Shown: positions 17,866-27,149 of the stretch, piece by piece
How positions within the stretch are numbered: the first letter of the stretch is position 1
Layout of the letters: every line of letters starts with the position of its first letter
Assembly: GCF_019083805.1 (NCBI RefSeq)
Contig: NZ_JAHRDV010000002.1
Coordinates: forward strand, 1 to 64,000
Length of the DNA stretch: 64,000 nucleotides
Source: Acetobacter estunensis
Lineage (GTDB): Bacteria > Pseudomonadota > Alphaproteobacteria > Acetobacterales > Acetobacteraceae
Direction: 5' to 3'
Notes under the pieces: generated by a model
Databases searched by the model: none
What the model was told of the DNA's origin: nothing
Seen by the model: only the letters and a program-made list of their open reading frames with translations
Position numbers and translations under genes: made by a program

Positions 17866-19125
17866 ATGGAAAAAGTGCGATACCTTGTGGCGACAGGTGT
17901 TCTGGCCGTCATGGCGACAGAGGCTGCCACAACGGCACGAGCCGAAGTCTCTCTGTTCGAGCAGAAGACCGATGCTTCCGAGTTCGAGAACTGGCTGCGG
18001 GGAACGACACTGGCCGGGCATATCGAGGGCGGCATCAGCGCTAATCCGGCGCGGCCTGACAACGGCATCAACTTCGGCAATTTCATTGGCGATCATGCCA
18101 ACCAGCCGCAGCTCAACCAGTTTTCTCTCAAACTGGCCCATCCCGTGGACACGTCCGGGGGCTACAGCTTCGGCTTCACATTGGAAGCCAGTTACGGTTC
18201 GGACTCGCGTTATTACCATCTCCTTGGTATTTCGGACCGTGCGCTGAATTCCCGCTATCAGATTATCCCGGCACAGGCGCATGTGGACGCGCATCTGCCG
18301 TGGTTCACCAAGCTGGGTGTGGAAATGCACGCGGGCATTCTGCAGGCACCCATGGGGCCGGAAGCGTTCGATCCCACCGCGAGGCCGTTCTACACGTTCA
18401 GTTATACGGGCGAGTATTCCGTGCCGTTCGAACACGTAGGTATGATGGCGACCATCCACGTCTCGCCGATGATCGATGTGCTCACGGGCATCGACACCGG
18501 CAACCAGACCACGTTCGGACGCTCCGACAACAACGACGAGCCTGCGGGTTATGCCGGGATCGCGCTGAACAATCTCGCCGATGGCAAGCTGACCATCACG
18601 GAACTGAGCCGCTTCGGACCGGAGAACTCACGGCGTGTTCTGGGAAACCGCGAAGCCAACAGCGCGATGCGGTTCTGGAACGACATCATGGCCGTCTATC
18701 AAGTCACGCCAACCGTCACGCTCACGGGAGAGTTCAATTATCTGCACGATGACGGTCTGCGCGCCGATGCGGAAAGTTTCGTGTCCTATCTTTCGTGGAA
18801 GTTCGCTCCGGAGTTCACCTTCAATTATCGGGGGGAGATCTATCGCGACAACACCGGTCAGCTTGTGTCCAATGCCCTGACGGATGAGGGGTATATGAAT
18901 GGCGTGGCCGGTCGCTCAACGCCTGTGGAATCCGCGCCACCCACGACTTATGGCGCGCTGACGCTTGGGGTGACGTGGCGTAAGGCGCTGACGAAGGATC
19001 TGGGGTATTTCGCCATTCGCCCCGAAGTGCGTTTCGACCGGTCGCTCAATGGCACCACGCCGTTCAACGACGGCCGGAACTCGGGGATGTTTACCTTCGG
19101 CGGTGACATGATGATCGGGTTCTAA
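17866..19125 (+). CDS. BBP2-like outer-membrane beta-barrel protein
   Basis: A predicted secreted 419-residue barrel. The signal peptide is MEKVRYLVATGVLAVMATEA, ending near a TARAE cleavage site. About 16 amphipathic strands follow, with FENWLRGTTLAGHIEGGISANP near the start. The last strand ends in GGDMMIGF with a C-terminal Phe typical of outer-membrane proteins. The family appears as putative porins or carbohydrate-responsive barrels in alphaproteobacteria. ATG 17866 is favoured by GGGAGG 5-10 bases upstream; a second ATG 4 bases earlier is out of frame. Substrate unknown. Confidence 0.75.
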   Translation: MEKVRYLVATGVLAVMATEAATTARAEVSLFEQKTDASEFENWLRGTTLAGHIEGGISANPARPDNGINFGNFIGDHANQPQLNQFSLKLAHPVDTSGGYSFGFTLEASYGSDSRYYHLLGISDRALNSRYQIIPAQAHVDAHLPWFTKLGVEMHAGILQAPMGPEAFDPTARPFYTFSYTGEYSVPFEHVGMMATIHVSPMIDVLTGIDTGNQTTFGRSDNNDEPAGYAGIALNNLADGKLTITELSRFGPENSRRVLGNREANSAMRFWNDIMAVYQVTPTVTLTGEFNYLHDDGLRADAESFVSYLSWKFAPEFTFNYRGEIYRDNTGQLVSNALTDEGYMNGVAGRSTPVESAPPTTYGALTLGVTWRKALTKDLGYFAIRPEVRFDRSLNGTTPFNDGRNSGMFTFGGDMMIGF

Positions 19126-19228
19126 AGAAGGCTGACACCACGTAGCTTTACCGGAGAGATATCGGAACCTTTCCGTGTTTCACTCATTACGGATGGAAGA
19201 GTGTTCAAACAGGAAGGACCATTCTTTC

Positions 19229-19582
19229 ATGAACCGCACGACAAAATTTGCTCTGATTGCCGCCTTTGCTCTTGGCCAACCGGTCATGGCCATGGCTCAG
19301 GCGACCAGTGAGGGAAATATCCCGCCGACGGCCGGTGACGCCGCGGCACAGGTCGGACGTAATCCGCCCTCCGCCACGTCGGAGAGCGGGCAGCGTGTCG
19401 AGCCTTCCGACAAGCTGTGGAACAACCCACGCACTGTTCATGAGCAGCCCGGCACGCAACCGCCCGCCAACAGCGATCCGCAGGGGCGCAGCCATCTGGA
19501 TAAGCAGTCTCACCATGTCCGTAAACATGGCGCACATCACGCCCATGAAAGCAGCGATCATGAGACCACCGAAGAAGAATAA
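19229..19582 (+). CDS. Small secreted protein with histidine-rich tail
   Basis: A 117-residue protein of unknown function. A signal peptide (MNRTTKFALIAAFALGQPVMAMAQ) is followed by a Pro/Gly/Asn-rich, probably disordered region. The tail is rich in His and Glu (KQSHHVRKHGAHHAHES), which could bind divalent metals. The start is preceded by AGGAAGGA about 10 bases upstream. The gene stands alone between a barrel gene and a bidirectional terminator. Confidence 0.7.
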   Translation: MNRTTKFALIAAFALGQPVMAMAQATSEGNIPPTAGDAAAQVGRNPPSATSESGQRVEPSDKLWNNPRTVHEQPGTQPPANSDPQGRSHLDKQSHHVRKHGAHHAHESSDHETTEEE

Positions 19583-19609
19583 TTGGCTCTTTTGACGTCA
19601 TGAACGGAA

Positions 19610-19638
19610 AGGCCCGCGCAGAAATGCGGGCCTTTTTG
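19610..19638. terminator. Bidirectional intrinsic terminator
   Basis: AGGCCCGC pairs with GCGGGCCT over an 8-base loop, followed by TTTTT. It is placed between the convergent His-rich secreted protein gene and the ABC1 kinase gene. Confidence 0.85.
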
Positions 19639-19641
19639 CGT

Positions 19642-20997
19642 TCAGAGATGCACGTTCAGGCGGGCTTCCCGAATGGCCTCAGCCTGACGGGCCGCAAGAG
19701 CTTCTTCGCTGAAATCTGCCACCAGTTCCTGAAACATTTGATGCCAGTTGAGCTTGGCGCCCAATCGCATGAAAACCGAGCCAAGCCCGATGGCCGAGCG
19801 GTCCACCAGCACGAACTCACGCGGTGGTTTCACGCCTCCCGTGCGTTGCAGCCCCGTATGAACGCGGCCAGCAACATCCCGTCCGAAGATGGTTTCCGCG
19901 TTCTCGTTGATGGTCCGCACGCGATCCTGCATCAGCGGTTCGTAGAGGAAGCTCGCCCATTCGTTGAGCACCTTGATCGTCTCGCGGGAAAGGTGCTCGA
20001 ACCCCCACATTTCATAGGCATGAGCGGCGCGGTCTTCGTCTCCCACACGCAGAGCTTCGCACAATTCGATCACGCCATGCACGAAACGCGGTCGGAAGAT
20101 GCGGATCGCGCCGAAATCGAGCAGGTTGAAGCCGAAATCGGGCCGCACGGTGAAGTTGCCCATATGGGGATCACCGTGGATCACGCCGTAGCGATAAAAC
20201 GGCACGTACCACGCTTCGAACAGGGCTTTCGCCATCGCGTCGCGCTCGGCCTGTGACGGGTTGGAGTCGAGCACCTTCTGAAGGCTGCGTCCGTCTACCC
20301 ACTGCATGGTCAGAAGCTTGCGCGTGCACAGATCGTCCACCGGAGCGGGGATGGTCACGTTGGGGGAATGACGCAGCATGGCTCCATAGAGGCGCAGATT
20401 GGCCGCTTCACGGGTGTAATCCAGTTCCTCGCGAAGGCGTTCGGTCAGTTCCTCCACCACGTCATCCTGACGGATGGCGTTATCGAGTTTGTGATAGACG
20501 CCCATGGCCATGCGGAACTGCTTGAGGTCCGCCTCCACCGTCGTCGCCATGTCGGGATATTGCAGCTTGCACGCCACGGTCTCGCCATTCTGGAGCACGG
20601 CCTTGTGGACCTGCCCAAGACTGGCCGCTGCTGCTGCTTCACGCCCAAAAGAGCGGAAGTGCTTCTGCCAGTCCGGTCCAAGTTCGGCGGCCATGCGGCG
20701 ACGCACGAAGCTCCAGCCCATCGGCGGCGCGTTGGACTGAAGCTGGGCGAGTTCGGTGGCGTATTCATCCGGCAGGGCACCGGGGATGGTGGCCAGAAGC
20801 TGGGCGGCCTTCATCAACGGCCCCTTGAGGCCTCCGAGCACCCCCTTGAGGTCTTCCGCATGAGCGCTGCCGCCCGTGTTGATGCCGAACTTGTGGCCAG
20901 CCAGCCGCGCGGCGATGCCGCTCACCGTGCCGGTCGTACGGACCATGCGGCGGAACTCACCGAACAGGCCGCTGTCGTCGAGATCGCGTTCCGCCAT
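19642..20997 (-). CDS. ABC1/UbiB-family atypical kinase
   Basis: A 451-residue member of the AarF/ABC1/UbiB protein-kinase-like family, whose members support ubiquinone synthesis or other lipid functions. Visible motifs are an Ala-rich nucleotide loop (AAAAASLGQVHKA), a VACKLQYP lysine strand, HGDPHMGNF (catalytic loop) and NLLDFGAIR (metal-binding DFG). The family KxGQ motif reads KAAQ here. No clear C-terminal membrane helices are seen, unlike canonical UbiB, so this is probably a UbiB-like paralogue. The stop of pepF lies 3 bases before this gene's ATG, suggesting co-transcription. Confidence 0.88.
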   Translation of the reverse strand: MAERDLDDSGLFGEFRRMVRTTGTVSGIAARLAGHKFGINTGGSAHAEDLKGVLGGLKGPLMKAAQLLATIPGALPDEYATELAQLQSNAPPMGWSFVRRRMAAELGPDWQKHFRSFGREAAAAASLGQVHKAVLQNGETVACKLQYPDMATTVEADLKQFRMAMGVYHKLDNAIRQDDVVEELTERLREELDYTREAANLRLYGAMLRHSPNVTIPAPVDDLCTRKLLTMQWVDGRSLQKVLDSNPSQAERDAMAKALFEAWYVPFYRYGVIHGDPHMGNFTVRPDFGFNLLDFGAIRIFRPRFVHGVIELCEALRVGDEDRAAHAYEMWGFEHLSRETIKVLNEWASFLYEPLMQDRVRTINENAETIFGRDVAGRVHTGLQRTGGVKPPREFVLVDRSAIGLGSVFMRLGAKLNWHQMFQELVADFSEEALAARQAEAIREARLNVHL

Positions 20998-21000
20998 GGT

Positions 21001-22854
21001 TCAGCCTACTTCCAACTGATCGATAAAGCCCGAGATCACGTCCAGTCCGCGACGCCAGAATCCCGGATCGCTCGCATCCAGGCCGAAGGGCGCGAGCAGT
21101 TCCTTGTGACGCAGCGTGCCCCCGGCTTCCAGCATGGCGCGATATTTGTCGCGGAAATCGGGCACGGCGGCCTGCTGATAGACCCCGTACAGCGCGTTTA
21201 CGAGGCAGTCTCCGAACGCATAGGCGTAGACATAGAAGGGCGAGTGGATGAAGTGCGGCACGTAGGACCAGTAGATGTCGTAATCCGCCGTGAAATTGAA
21301 GATCGGGCCGAGGCTCTCTGTCTGCACGTCACGCCAGATCTTGCCGATCTGCTCGGGCAGCAGTTCACCGTCACGACGGGCATGATGGACGCGGCTCTCG
21401 AACTGGTAGAACGCGATCTGGCGCACCACCGTGTTGAGCATGTCTTCCACTTTGGCCGCGAGAAGCAGGCGTTTCTGCTCAGGATCTTTTTCCGTGTCCA
21501 GCAGATGCTGGAAGGTCAGCATTTCTCCGAACACACTGGCGGTCTCAGCCAGTGTGAGCGGGGTGGACGACATGAAATAGCCCTGCTTGGCGGCCAGCAC
21601 CTGATGCGCGCCATGTCCCAATTCATGTGCCAGCGTCATGACGTCGCGCGTGCGGCCGCGATAGTTCATCAGCACATAGGGGTGCACAGATGGGACAACC
21701 GGATGGGCAAACGCGCCGGAGGCCTTGCCGGGCACGGGGGCGGCATCGATCCACGGATTGTCGAGAAACCGCCCCACGATGGCGCCCAGAGTAGGATCGA
21801 AGCCTTCATAGGACTGGCGTACGATCGCCTTGGCATCGGTCCACGAAATGTTTTTCTCACGCATGCCGGGCAGCGGCGCATTGCGATCCCAGTGTTCCAG
21901 CTTGTCCAGCCCGAGCCACTTGGCCTTCAGCTTGTAATAGCGGTGCGACAGGCGTGGATAATCCGCCACCACAGCGGAGACGAGCGCGTCCACCACATTG
22001 TCTTCCACCATGTTGGAGACGTTGCGATAGGATTCAGGGCGTGGGTAATGGCGCAGCTTATCACCGATGGCCTTGTCCTTGGCCAGCGTGTTGGTGATGA
22101 GAGAAAAGAGGCGGATGTTCTCGCCCAAAGTCTCGCCCACGGCACGGCCTGCGGCTTCACGGCGCGAACGGTCCGGATCGGACATGACGTTCAGCGCTTC
22201 GCCCACCGTAACCTTGCGGCCGTCCAGCGACACGCGCAGGCCACTCATCTGCTCATCGAACAGACGACACCAGGCTGATGCCCCCGTGACGGATTTTTCC
22301 AGCAGCACCTGTTCGATGTCGTCTGGCAACTGGTGATCGCGGAACATGCGGTGGTCGCGCAGGAAGGGCGCCCAGTGCGCCAGCGCCGGATCGGCCAGCT
22401 TCGCTTGAAGATCGTCTTCCGCGATCTGATTCAGTTCCAGCGGAAAGAACAGAAGATCGGCCGAGATATCCGAGAGGGTCTCGCGCACGAACTGGCTGAA
22501 TTTGCCGATTTCGGCATCGGCCATATCGGCCGCGAAGGCGAGGGAAGAATAGGCCCCGACCTTGCCTAGCCTTTCGTTGATGGACTGGCTGGTTTCGATG
22601 GCGGCAGCCAGTTCTGCTCCCGACAGCGTCGTAACCTTGCCCTTGTAGCGTTTGGCAAATGCTTTCGCGTCAGCCGCCGCGCGCTCCAGATCGGTTTTCA
22701 CCTGCGGCGAGTCGGGACGGTCGTAGAGATCCGACAGATCCCAGCGCGGCGGTGTGTCATCGCCCGTCGTGGCTGCCACTGCACTACTATCGGCGGCCTG
22801 CATCGGGGAGAGCGGGCGGAAAGACGGGAAGGGGAGAGATGCCATATCAACCAT
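21001..22854 (-). CDS. pepF: M3-family oligoendopeptidase F
   Basis: A cytoplasmic zinc endopeptidase that cleaves short peptides. The active-site HEXXH is in LAHELGHGAHQ (about residue 408), and the third zinc ligand follows in the LAETASVFGEM segment. N-terminal helices contain the WDLSDLYD motif typical of the family. Start 22854 (MVDMASL) gives 617 residues; 22845 is possible. A longer in-frame start at 22944 would add a poorly conserved stretch. It is divergent from lepA and 3 bases upstream of the ABC1 kinase. Confidence 0.93.
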   Translation of the reverse strand: MVDMASLPFPSFRPLSPMQAADSSAVAATTGDDTPPRWDLSDLYDRPDSPQVKTDLERAAADAKAFAKRYKGKVTTLSGAELAAAIETSQSINERLGKVGAYSSLAFAADMADAEIGKFSQFVRETLSDISADLLFFPLELNQIAEDDLQAKLADPALAHWAPFLRDHRMFRDHQLPDDIEQVLLEKSVTGASAWCRLFDEQMSGLRVSLDGRKVTVGEALNVMSDPDRSRREAAGRAVGETLGENIRLFSLITNTLAKDKAIGDKLRHYPRPESYRNVSNMVEDNVVDALVSAVVADYPRLSHRYYKLKAKWLGLDKLEHWDRNAPLPGMREKNISWTDAKAIVRQSYEGFDPTLGAIVGRFLDNPWIDAAPVPGKASGAFAHPVVPSVHPYVLMNYRGRTRDVMTLAHELGHGAHQVLAAKQGYFMSSTPLTLAETASVFGEMLTFQHLLDTEKDPEQKRLLLAAKVEDMLNTVVRQIAFYQFESRVHHARRDGELLPEQIGKIWRDVQTESLGPIFNFTADYDIYWSYVPHFIHSPFYVYAYAFGDCLVNALYGVYQQAAVPDFRDKYRAMLEAGGTLRHKELLAPFGLDASDPGFWRRGLDVISGFIDQLEVG

Positions 22855-22972
22855 GGAAGAACTGTAGCGTGAGCGGACGTGGGTGGCGAGACCGTTGGGT
22901 CTGTCGGAAAAGCGCAGGCAGAGTGCATTTTCCCCCGCTGACATTTGGCTGCGTATCGCCTATGCAGCAGGC

Positions 22973-24781
22973 ATGACCGACACGCCCCTGAACCTGATCC
23001 GCAACTTCTCGATTATCGCTCATATCGATCACGGCAAGTCCACGCTTGCCGACCGGATGATTCAGGCCTGCGGTGCCCTGACCGCCCGTGAGATGACCAA
23101 TCAGGTTCTCGACAACATGGACCTTGAGCGTGAGCGTGGGATCACCATCAAGGCGCAGACCGTGCGGCTGACCTATCCCGCCAAGGACGGCAAGACCTAC
23201 ATCCTCAACCTGATGGACACGCCGGGCCATGTGGATTTCGCCTATGAAGTGAGCCGTTCGCTGGCTGCGTGTGAGGGATCGTTGCTGGTGGTCGATGCGT
23301 CTCAGGGGGTGGAGGCGCAGACACTGGCCAATGTCTATCAGGCCATTGATGCCAATCATGAGATCGTGCCAATCCTCAACAAGATCGATCTGCCGGCAGC
23401 CGAGCCGGAGCGTGTGAAGGCGCAGATCGAGGAAGTGGTGGGCATCGACGCTGAGGACGCGGTGGAGATTTCGGCCAAGACCGGGCTTAACATCGAAGGC
23501 GTGCTGGAGGCCGTGGTCACACGCCTGCCTCCGCCGTCGACGGGCGATGCGGACGCACCGCTTCAGGCCATGTTGGTGGACAGTTGGTACGATGCCTATC
23601 TGGGCGTCATCATCCTTGTCCGCATCAAGCAGGGACGGCTGAAGAAAGGCGCGCGTATCCGCATGATGTCCTCGGGCGCAACACATCTGGTCGATCAGGT
23701 GGGTATTTTCGCGCCCCGCATGATCCCCGTGGATGATCTAGGCCCGGGCGAGATGGGTTACATCAACGCCGCCATCAAGACCGTGGCCGATTGTAACGTG
23801 GGTGACACCATCACCGATGATCGGCGTCCCGCTGCGGCTCCGCTTCCAGGCTTTAAGCCCTCCATCCCCGTGGTGTGGTGTGGCCTGTTTCCTGTAAATG
23901 CGGACGATTTCGAGAAGCTGCGCGACAGTCTGGCCAAGCTGCGGCTCAACGATGCCTCGTTCCATTATGAGGCCGAGACCTCGGCTGCTCTGGGGTTCGG
24001 TTTCCGTTGCGGCTTCCTCGGTCTGCTGCATCTGGAGATTATTCAGGAGCGTCTGTCGCGTGAGTTCGATCTCGATCTGATCGCGACTGCGCCATCGGTG
24101 GTCTATCACCTCAAGATGAATGACGGCACGCAAGAAGAACTGCACAACCCGGCCGACATGCCCGATCCGTCCAAGATCGAGTCGATCGAGGAGCCTTGGA
24201 TCAAGGCTACCATCATGGTGCCCGATGAATATCTCGGCGCGGTGTTGACGCTCTGCACCGAACGGCGTGGCGTGCAGCAGGATCTCACCTATGTCGGGAA
24301 TCGCGCGATGGCGGTCTATCGTCTGCCGCTTAACGAGGTGGTGTTCGATTTCTACGACCGTCTCAAATCGCTCACGCGCGGCTACGCCAGCTTTGACTAT
24401 CAGATGGACGGATACGAGGAGAGCGATCTCGTGCGTATCTCCATCCTCGTCAATCAGGAGCCGGTGGATGCGTTAGCATTCATTGCCCATCGTTCCGCCG
24501 CCGAGAGTCGCGGTCGGGCCATTTGTGCACGTCTGAAGGATCTTATTCCCCGTCAGCTTTTCAAAATCGCGATTCAGGCGGCGATCGGTGCGCGCGTGAT
24601 TGCGCGTGAGACGATTGGCGCGATGTCCAAGGACGTGACGGCCAAGTGCTATGGCGGCGATATTTCCCGTAAGCGGAAGCTGCTGGAGAAGCAGAAAGAG
24701 GGCAAGAAGCGGATGCGACAGTTCGGCAAGGTCGAGATTCCGCAGAGTGCATTCCTCGCAGCATTGAAGATGGACCGCTAA
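22973..24781 (+). CDS. lepA: Translation elongation factor 4 (LepA)
   Basis: LepA is a ribosome-associated GTPase paralogous to EF-G. The 602-residue protein, starting [21 protein letters not shown], has the G motifs [23 protein letters not shown] and [11 protein letters not shown]. Domain II and the EF-G-like domains follow. The LepA-specific C-terminal domain contains the conserved [20 protein letters not shown] segment. Start 22973 is chosen because family members begin close to [15 protein letters not shown]. Confidence 0.97.
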   Translation: MTDTPLNLIRNFSIIAHIDHGKSTLADRMIQACGALTAREMTNQVLDNMDLERERGITIKAQTVRLTYPAKDGKTYILNLMDTPGHVDFAYEVSRSLAACEGSLLVVDASQGVEAQTLANVYQAIDANHEIVPILNKIDLPAAEPERVKAQIEEVVGIDAEDAVEISAKTGLNIEGVLEAVVTRLPPPSTGDADAPLQAMLVDSWYDAYLGVIILVRIKQGRLKKGARIRMMSSGATHLVDQVGIFAPRMIPVDDLGPGEMGYINAAIKTVADCNVGDTITDDRRPAAAPLPGFKPSIPVVWCGLFPVNADDFEKLRDSLAKLRLNDASFHYEAETSAALGFGFRCGFLGLLHLEIIQERLSREFDLDLIATAPSVVYHLKMNDGTQEELHNPADMPDPSKIESIEEPWIKATIMVPDEYLGAVLTLCTERRGVQQDLTYVGNRAMAVYRLPLNEVVFDFYDRLKSLTRGYASFDYQMDGYEESDLVRISILVNQEPVDALAFIAHRSAAESRGRAICARLKDLIPRQLFKIAIQAAIGARVIARETIGAMSKDVTAKCYGGDISRKRKLLEKQKEGKKRMRQFGKVEIPQSAFLAALKMDR

Positions 24782-24790
24782 GGTCCATTG

Positions 24791-25171
24791 ATGCGCAACA
24801 TCTTTTCTGATCCGGGTGATTTTTCCGATAGTATAAAGTCTTTATCAGCGTATTCTGCCTTCATAGACTATATATTCAAAATGCTTGAGCGGTCTGCCGT
24901 TCTCGTGCCTGTGTTCGCCCTGTGGCGAAAGGATCATAACTATTATTTTCTTTTTATAGGAATTGGTTTTTCATGTTTGCTTGTGTCGGATTGTTTTATT
25001 AAGGTTTGTTGTAATACAATAAATTATCCATATACACATAAGAATAACGTCTTCTTTTCCAGATTTGGAAGACTTGCCCAATTTCTTGTTTTGACCGGCT
25101 CGGCCATCGCGATCATGATTTTCGGCTCCCGCTTCGTGGCGCTGTTCATCCAGTCGCAGATAAGAAATTGA
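24791..25171 (+). CDS. AT-rich orphan gene, small two-helix membrane protein
   Basis: I do not recognise this 126-residue product. Two hydrophobic segments (about 48-72, FLFIGIGFSCLLVSDC; about 98-122, LVLTGSAIAIMIFGSRFVALF) suggest a small inner-membrane protein. Base composition over roughly 24.8-25.1 kb is clearly AT-richer than both flanks, and codon use shifts to ATA, TTA and TTT. That fits recent acquisition, or a non-coding stretch with a chance frame. It begins 9 bases after the lepA stop and ends before arfB. Confidence 0.5.
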   Translation: MRNIFSDPGDFSDSIKSLSAYSAFIDYIFKMLERSAVLVPVFALWRKDHNYYFLFIGIGFSCLLVSDCFIKVCCNTINYPYTHKNNVFFSRFGRLAQFLVLTGSAIAIMIFGSRFVALFIQSQIRN

Positions 25172-25197
25172 CCGGCGTAGGCAAGCGATAGGGCGAA

Positions 25198-25620
25198 ATG
25201 GCACTCGATATCCAGCCTGGCCTGAGCATTTCCGAAGACCTGATCGAGATCACGCATCTTCTCGCCTCCGGTCCCGGTGGACAGCATGTGCAGAAAACCT
25301 TTTCTGCCGTGCAGTTGCGTTTCCATGCGGCCAGTTGTGCTGCACTGTCTCCCGCCATGTTCCAGCGTCTGGAGCGTGTTGCTGGCAGCCGTATGACGCA
25401 GGAAGGCGTTCTTATCCTGACTGGGCAGCGCTTTCGCAGTCAGATGCGTAACATTGAAGATGTGAAGATGCGTTTGGTCGAGATGCTCCGCAAAGCCGTC
25501 GAAAAACCGCGTTTTCGCGTACCGACACGTCCGTCCCGATCCGCGCGGCAAAAGCGGGCGGATGACAAGACGCACCGGGGCACGATCAAGCGGGCAAGAA
25601 AAGTCAGACTGGACGAATGA
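25198..25620 (+). CDS. arfB: Alternative ribosome-rescue factor ArfB (YaeJ-type peptidyl-tRNA hydrolase)
   Basis: ArfB hydrolyses peptidyl-tRNA on ribosomes stalled without a stop codon. The GGQ motif lies in LASGPGGQHVQK (about residues 24-35). The C-terminal tail is basic (RSARQKRADDKTHRGTIKRARK) and enters the empty mRNA channel. The 140-residue length fits ArfB, not a full release factor. It is next to the AT-rich orphan but has normal composition itself. Confidence 0.93.
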   Translation: MALDIQPGLSISEDLIEITHLLASGPGGQHVQKTFSAVQLRFHAASCAALSPAMFQRLERVAGSRMTQEGVLILTGQRFRSQMRNIEDVKMRLVEMLRKAVEKPRFRVPTRPSRSARQKRADDKTHRGTIKRARKVRLDE

Positions 25621-25634
25621 AAGTCATGGGCTGT

Positions 25635-26090
25635 CTATGAAGCGGCCGCCAGCTTTTCTCGTTTCGCTTCCGCTGTCTGCCAGTCGATGGGACTGTAACG
25701 CGGCGTGCTATCCGGTTTGTCCCACTGAAGGTTGTCGCGACAGAAATCATGATGATCGTGATTGATGAAGTGCAGGTAGCGGCCTTTTTCGTGTTCTCCC
25801 ACAAGCGCTTGACCCAGTGGCAAGCCTGCGTCTGGAAACGGTGTTTCACTGGATTGAGAGGTAGGAGAAGGCAAGATGACCGTTTCTTCGCCATGGCGGC
25901 CCAGTTTTGAAAGAGCCAGAAAGCGGCCGTCTTGAGATATCTTTCTGATAAACGCAGCGTCCCGATGATCCAGTCTTACTGCGCGTTTCTGCCCGTCTGA
26001 GGCGGTGAGCCAGACGGTCGCGTGGTTTCCTTCTGTCTGCCATTCAGGCAAGGATGTGGATGAAATGTCTTGGTTGGAATGCGGATGCAT
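25635..26090 (-). CDS. Unknown protein resembling a degenerate HNH/AP2-type homing-nuclease fold
   Basis: A 151-residue protein. The start is chosen at ATG 26090, preceded by GGGAGGCG. The C-terminal half has a His-rich segment, YLHFINHDHHDFCRDNLQW. It resembles the HNH core of small phage and mobile nucleases (DHINHD, then NRxxNL). Before it are a DHRDAAFIR segment and a GRFLALSKLG segment, matching the N-terminal strands of that family. Some catalytic positions look altered, so it may be domesticated. The similarity is a manual judgement. Confidence 0.5.
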   Translation of the reverse strand: MHPHSNQDISSTSLPEWQTEGNHATVWLTASDGQKRAVRLDHRDAAFIRKISQDGRFLALSKLGRHGEETVILPSPTSQSSETPFPDAGLPLGQALVGEHEKGRYLHFINHDHHDFCRDNLQWDKPDSTPRYSPIDWQTAEAKREKLAAAS

Positions 26091-26194
26091 GATCGCCTCC
26101 CTCACTGTATGCGGTTCCGCAGCGTGCCGAACTTTTCCCGTTTCATGCAATCTGGAAATGGACATTCCTGCCAGAAAGAAAAGCTCTGGATCAG

Positions 26195-27136
26195 ATGCTG
26201 GCGTTCGCCCCTATCGATCCGAGACATGACCGCTGGCCGATGAGCATTTTCAGAACCGATATCTGGCGGACCGGGGTTGTTCGTGCGCCCATCGCTGCGA
26301 TCCGTGACGTAGGTTCACTGGCGTCCTTTTCCATTCGCTGGCTGCCCAATCCGGGATCGTTCCGTTTTCTGGCGGACCCATTCGGGCTTTGGCGCGATGG
26401 AAAGCTGCATGTCTTTGTGGAGCATTATGATTACCGCACACGCAAAGGCATCGTAAATCTCCTGGTCCTCAACGAGAATCTGGATGTTCTGGAGCAGGGC
26501 ACGGTCCTGTCGGAGCCGTGGCACCTCTCCTACCCCTTCGTGTTCGAGGCTGGGGGGGAAACATGGATGCTGCCGGAGGCCCATCGCTCCGGTCGTCTGA
26601 CGCTCTATCGCGCCCGTCGCTTTCCATGGACATGGGAGCCGGTGCCGGAATTTTTGTTCCCGTGTGCGGCCATAGACGCCACGCCTGTTCGCGTGAAAGA
26701 CGGATGGTGGATGTTCTACGCGCCACCATTTCCGAAAACGGAACGGACGACAGCCCTTCGCATGGCGCGTGCCGATTCACTGATGGGACCATGGGAAGAC
26801 ATGTTTCCTCTGCCAGTGCGTCTGGATGTGGGTAGCAGTCGTCTGGGTGGTACGCCCATCGTGGAAAAAGATAGCATGACATTGCCCATGCAGGATTGCC
26901 GCGACACATACGGCGGAGCCGTCCAACTGCTGCGTCTTTCGTTGCCGCTGGCGGATCGACCGTCTTTTATGATGGGACCACGGCTGACAGCACCTTTCTC
27001 AGCCAGTCCATTTGTCGAGGGGATGCACACTCTGTCGAGCGCGGGAGATGTCACGTTGATCGACACCAAGCAGATCGTGCGCAATGCGCCGCGCCGTCTG
27101 CTCATGGATGTGCGGCACCGGCTGTCACGGATATGA
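26195..27136 (+). CDS. GINT1_N-like five-bladed beta-propeller protein of a glycan cluster
   Basis: A 313-residue protein, or 298 if it starts at ATG 26240. It carries the repeating motifs of the domain found at the N-terminus of plant glucosamine inositolphosphorylceramide transferase and in bacterial polysaccharide loci: FLADPFG, WHLSYPFVFE, MLPEAHRSG, LYRARRFPWTWE and DATPVRVKDGWWMFY. The fold resembles GH43-type propellers, but no catalytic triad can be assigned. It is followed 13 bases later by a GT4 gene in the same direction, so a role in glycan or glycolipid assembly is likely. The exact reaction is unknown. Confidence 0.72.
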   Translation: MLAFAPIDPRHDRWPMSIFRTDIWRTGVVRAPIAAIRDVGSLASFSIRWLPNPGSFRFLADPFGLWRDGKLHVFVEHYDYRTRKGIVNLLVLNENLDVLEQGTVLSEPWHLSYPFVFEAGGETWMLPEAHRSGRLTLYRARRFPWTWEPVPEFLFPCAAIDATPVRVKDGWWMFYAPPFPKTERTTALRMARADSLMGPWEDMFPLPVRLDVGSSRLGGTPIVEKDSMTLPMQDCRDTYGGAVQLLRLSLPLADRPSFMMGPRLTAPFSASPFVEGMHTLSSAGDVTLIDTKQIVRNAPRRLLMDVRHRLSRI

Positions 27137-27149
27137 AGAGCCACGCGAA

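Noticed and set aside
20368..22278. 636-residue plus-strand open frame opposite the ABC1 kinase and pepF genes
   Set aside because: It is a GC-rich shadow of two clear genes, with His/Arg-rich composition and no family motif.
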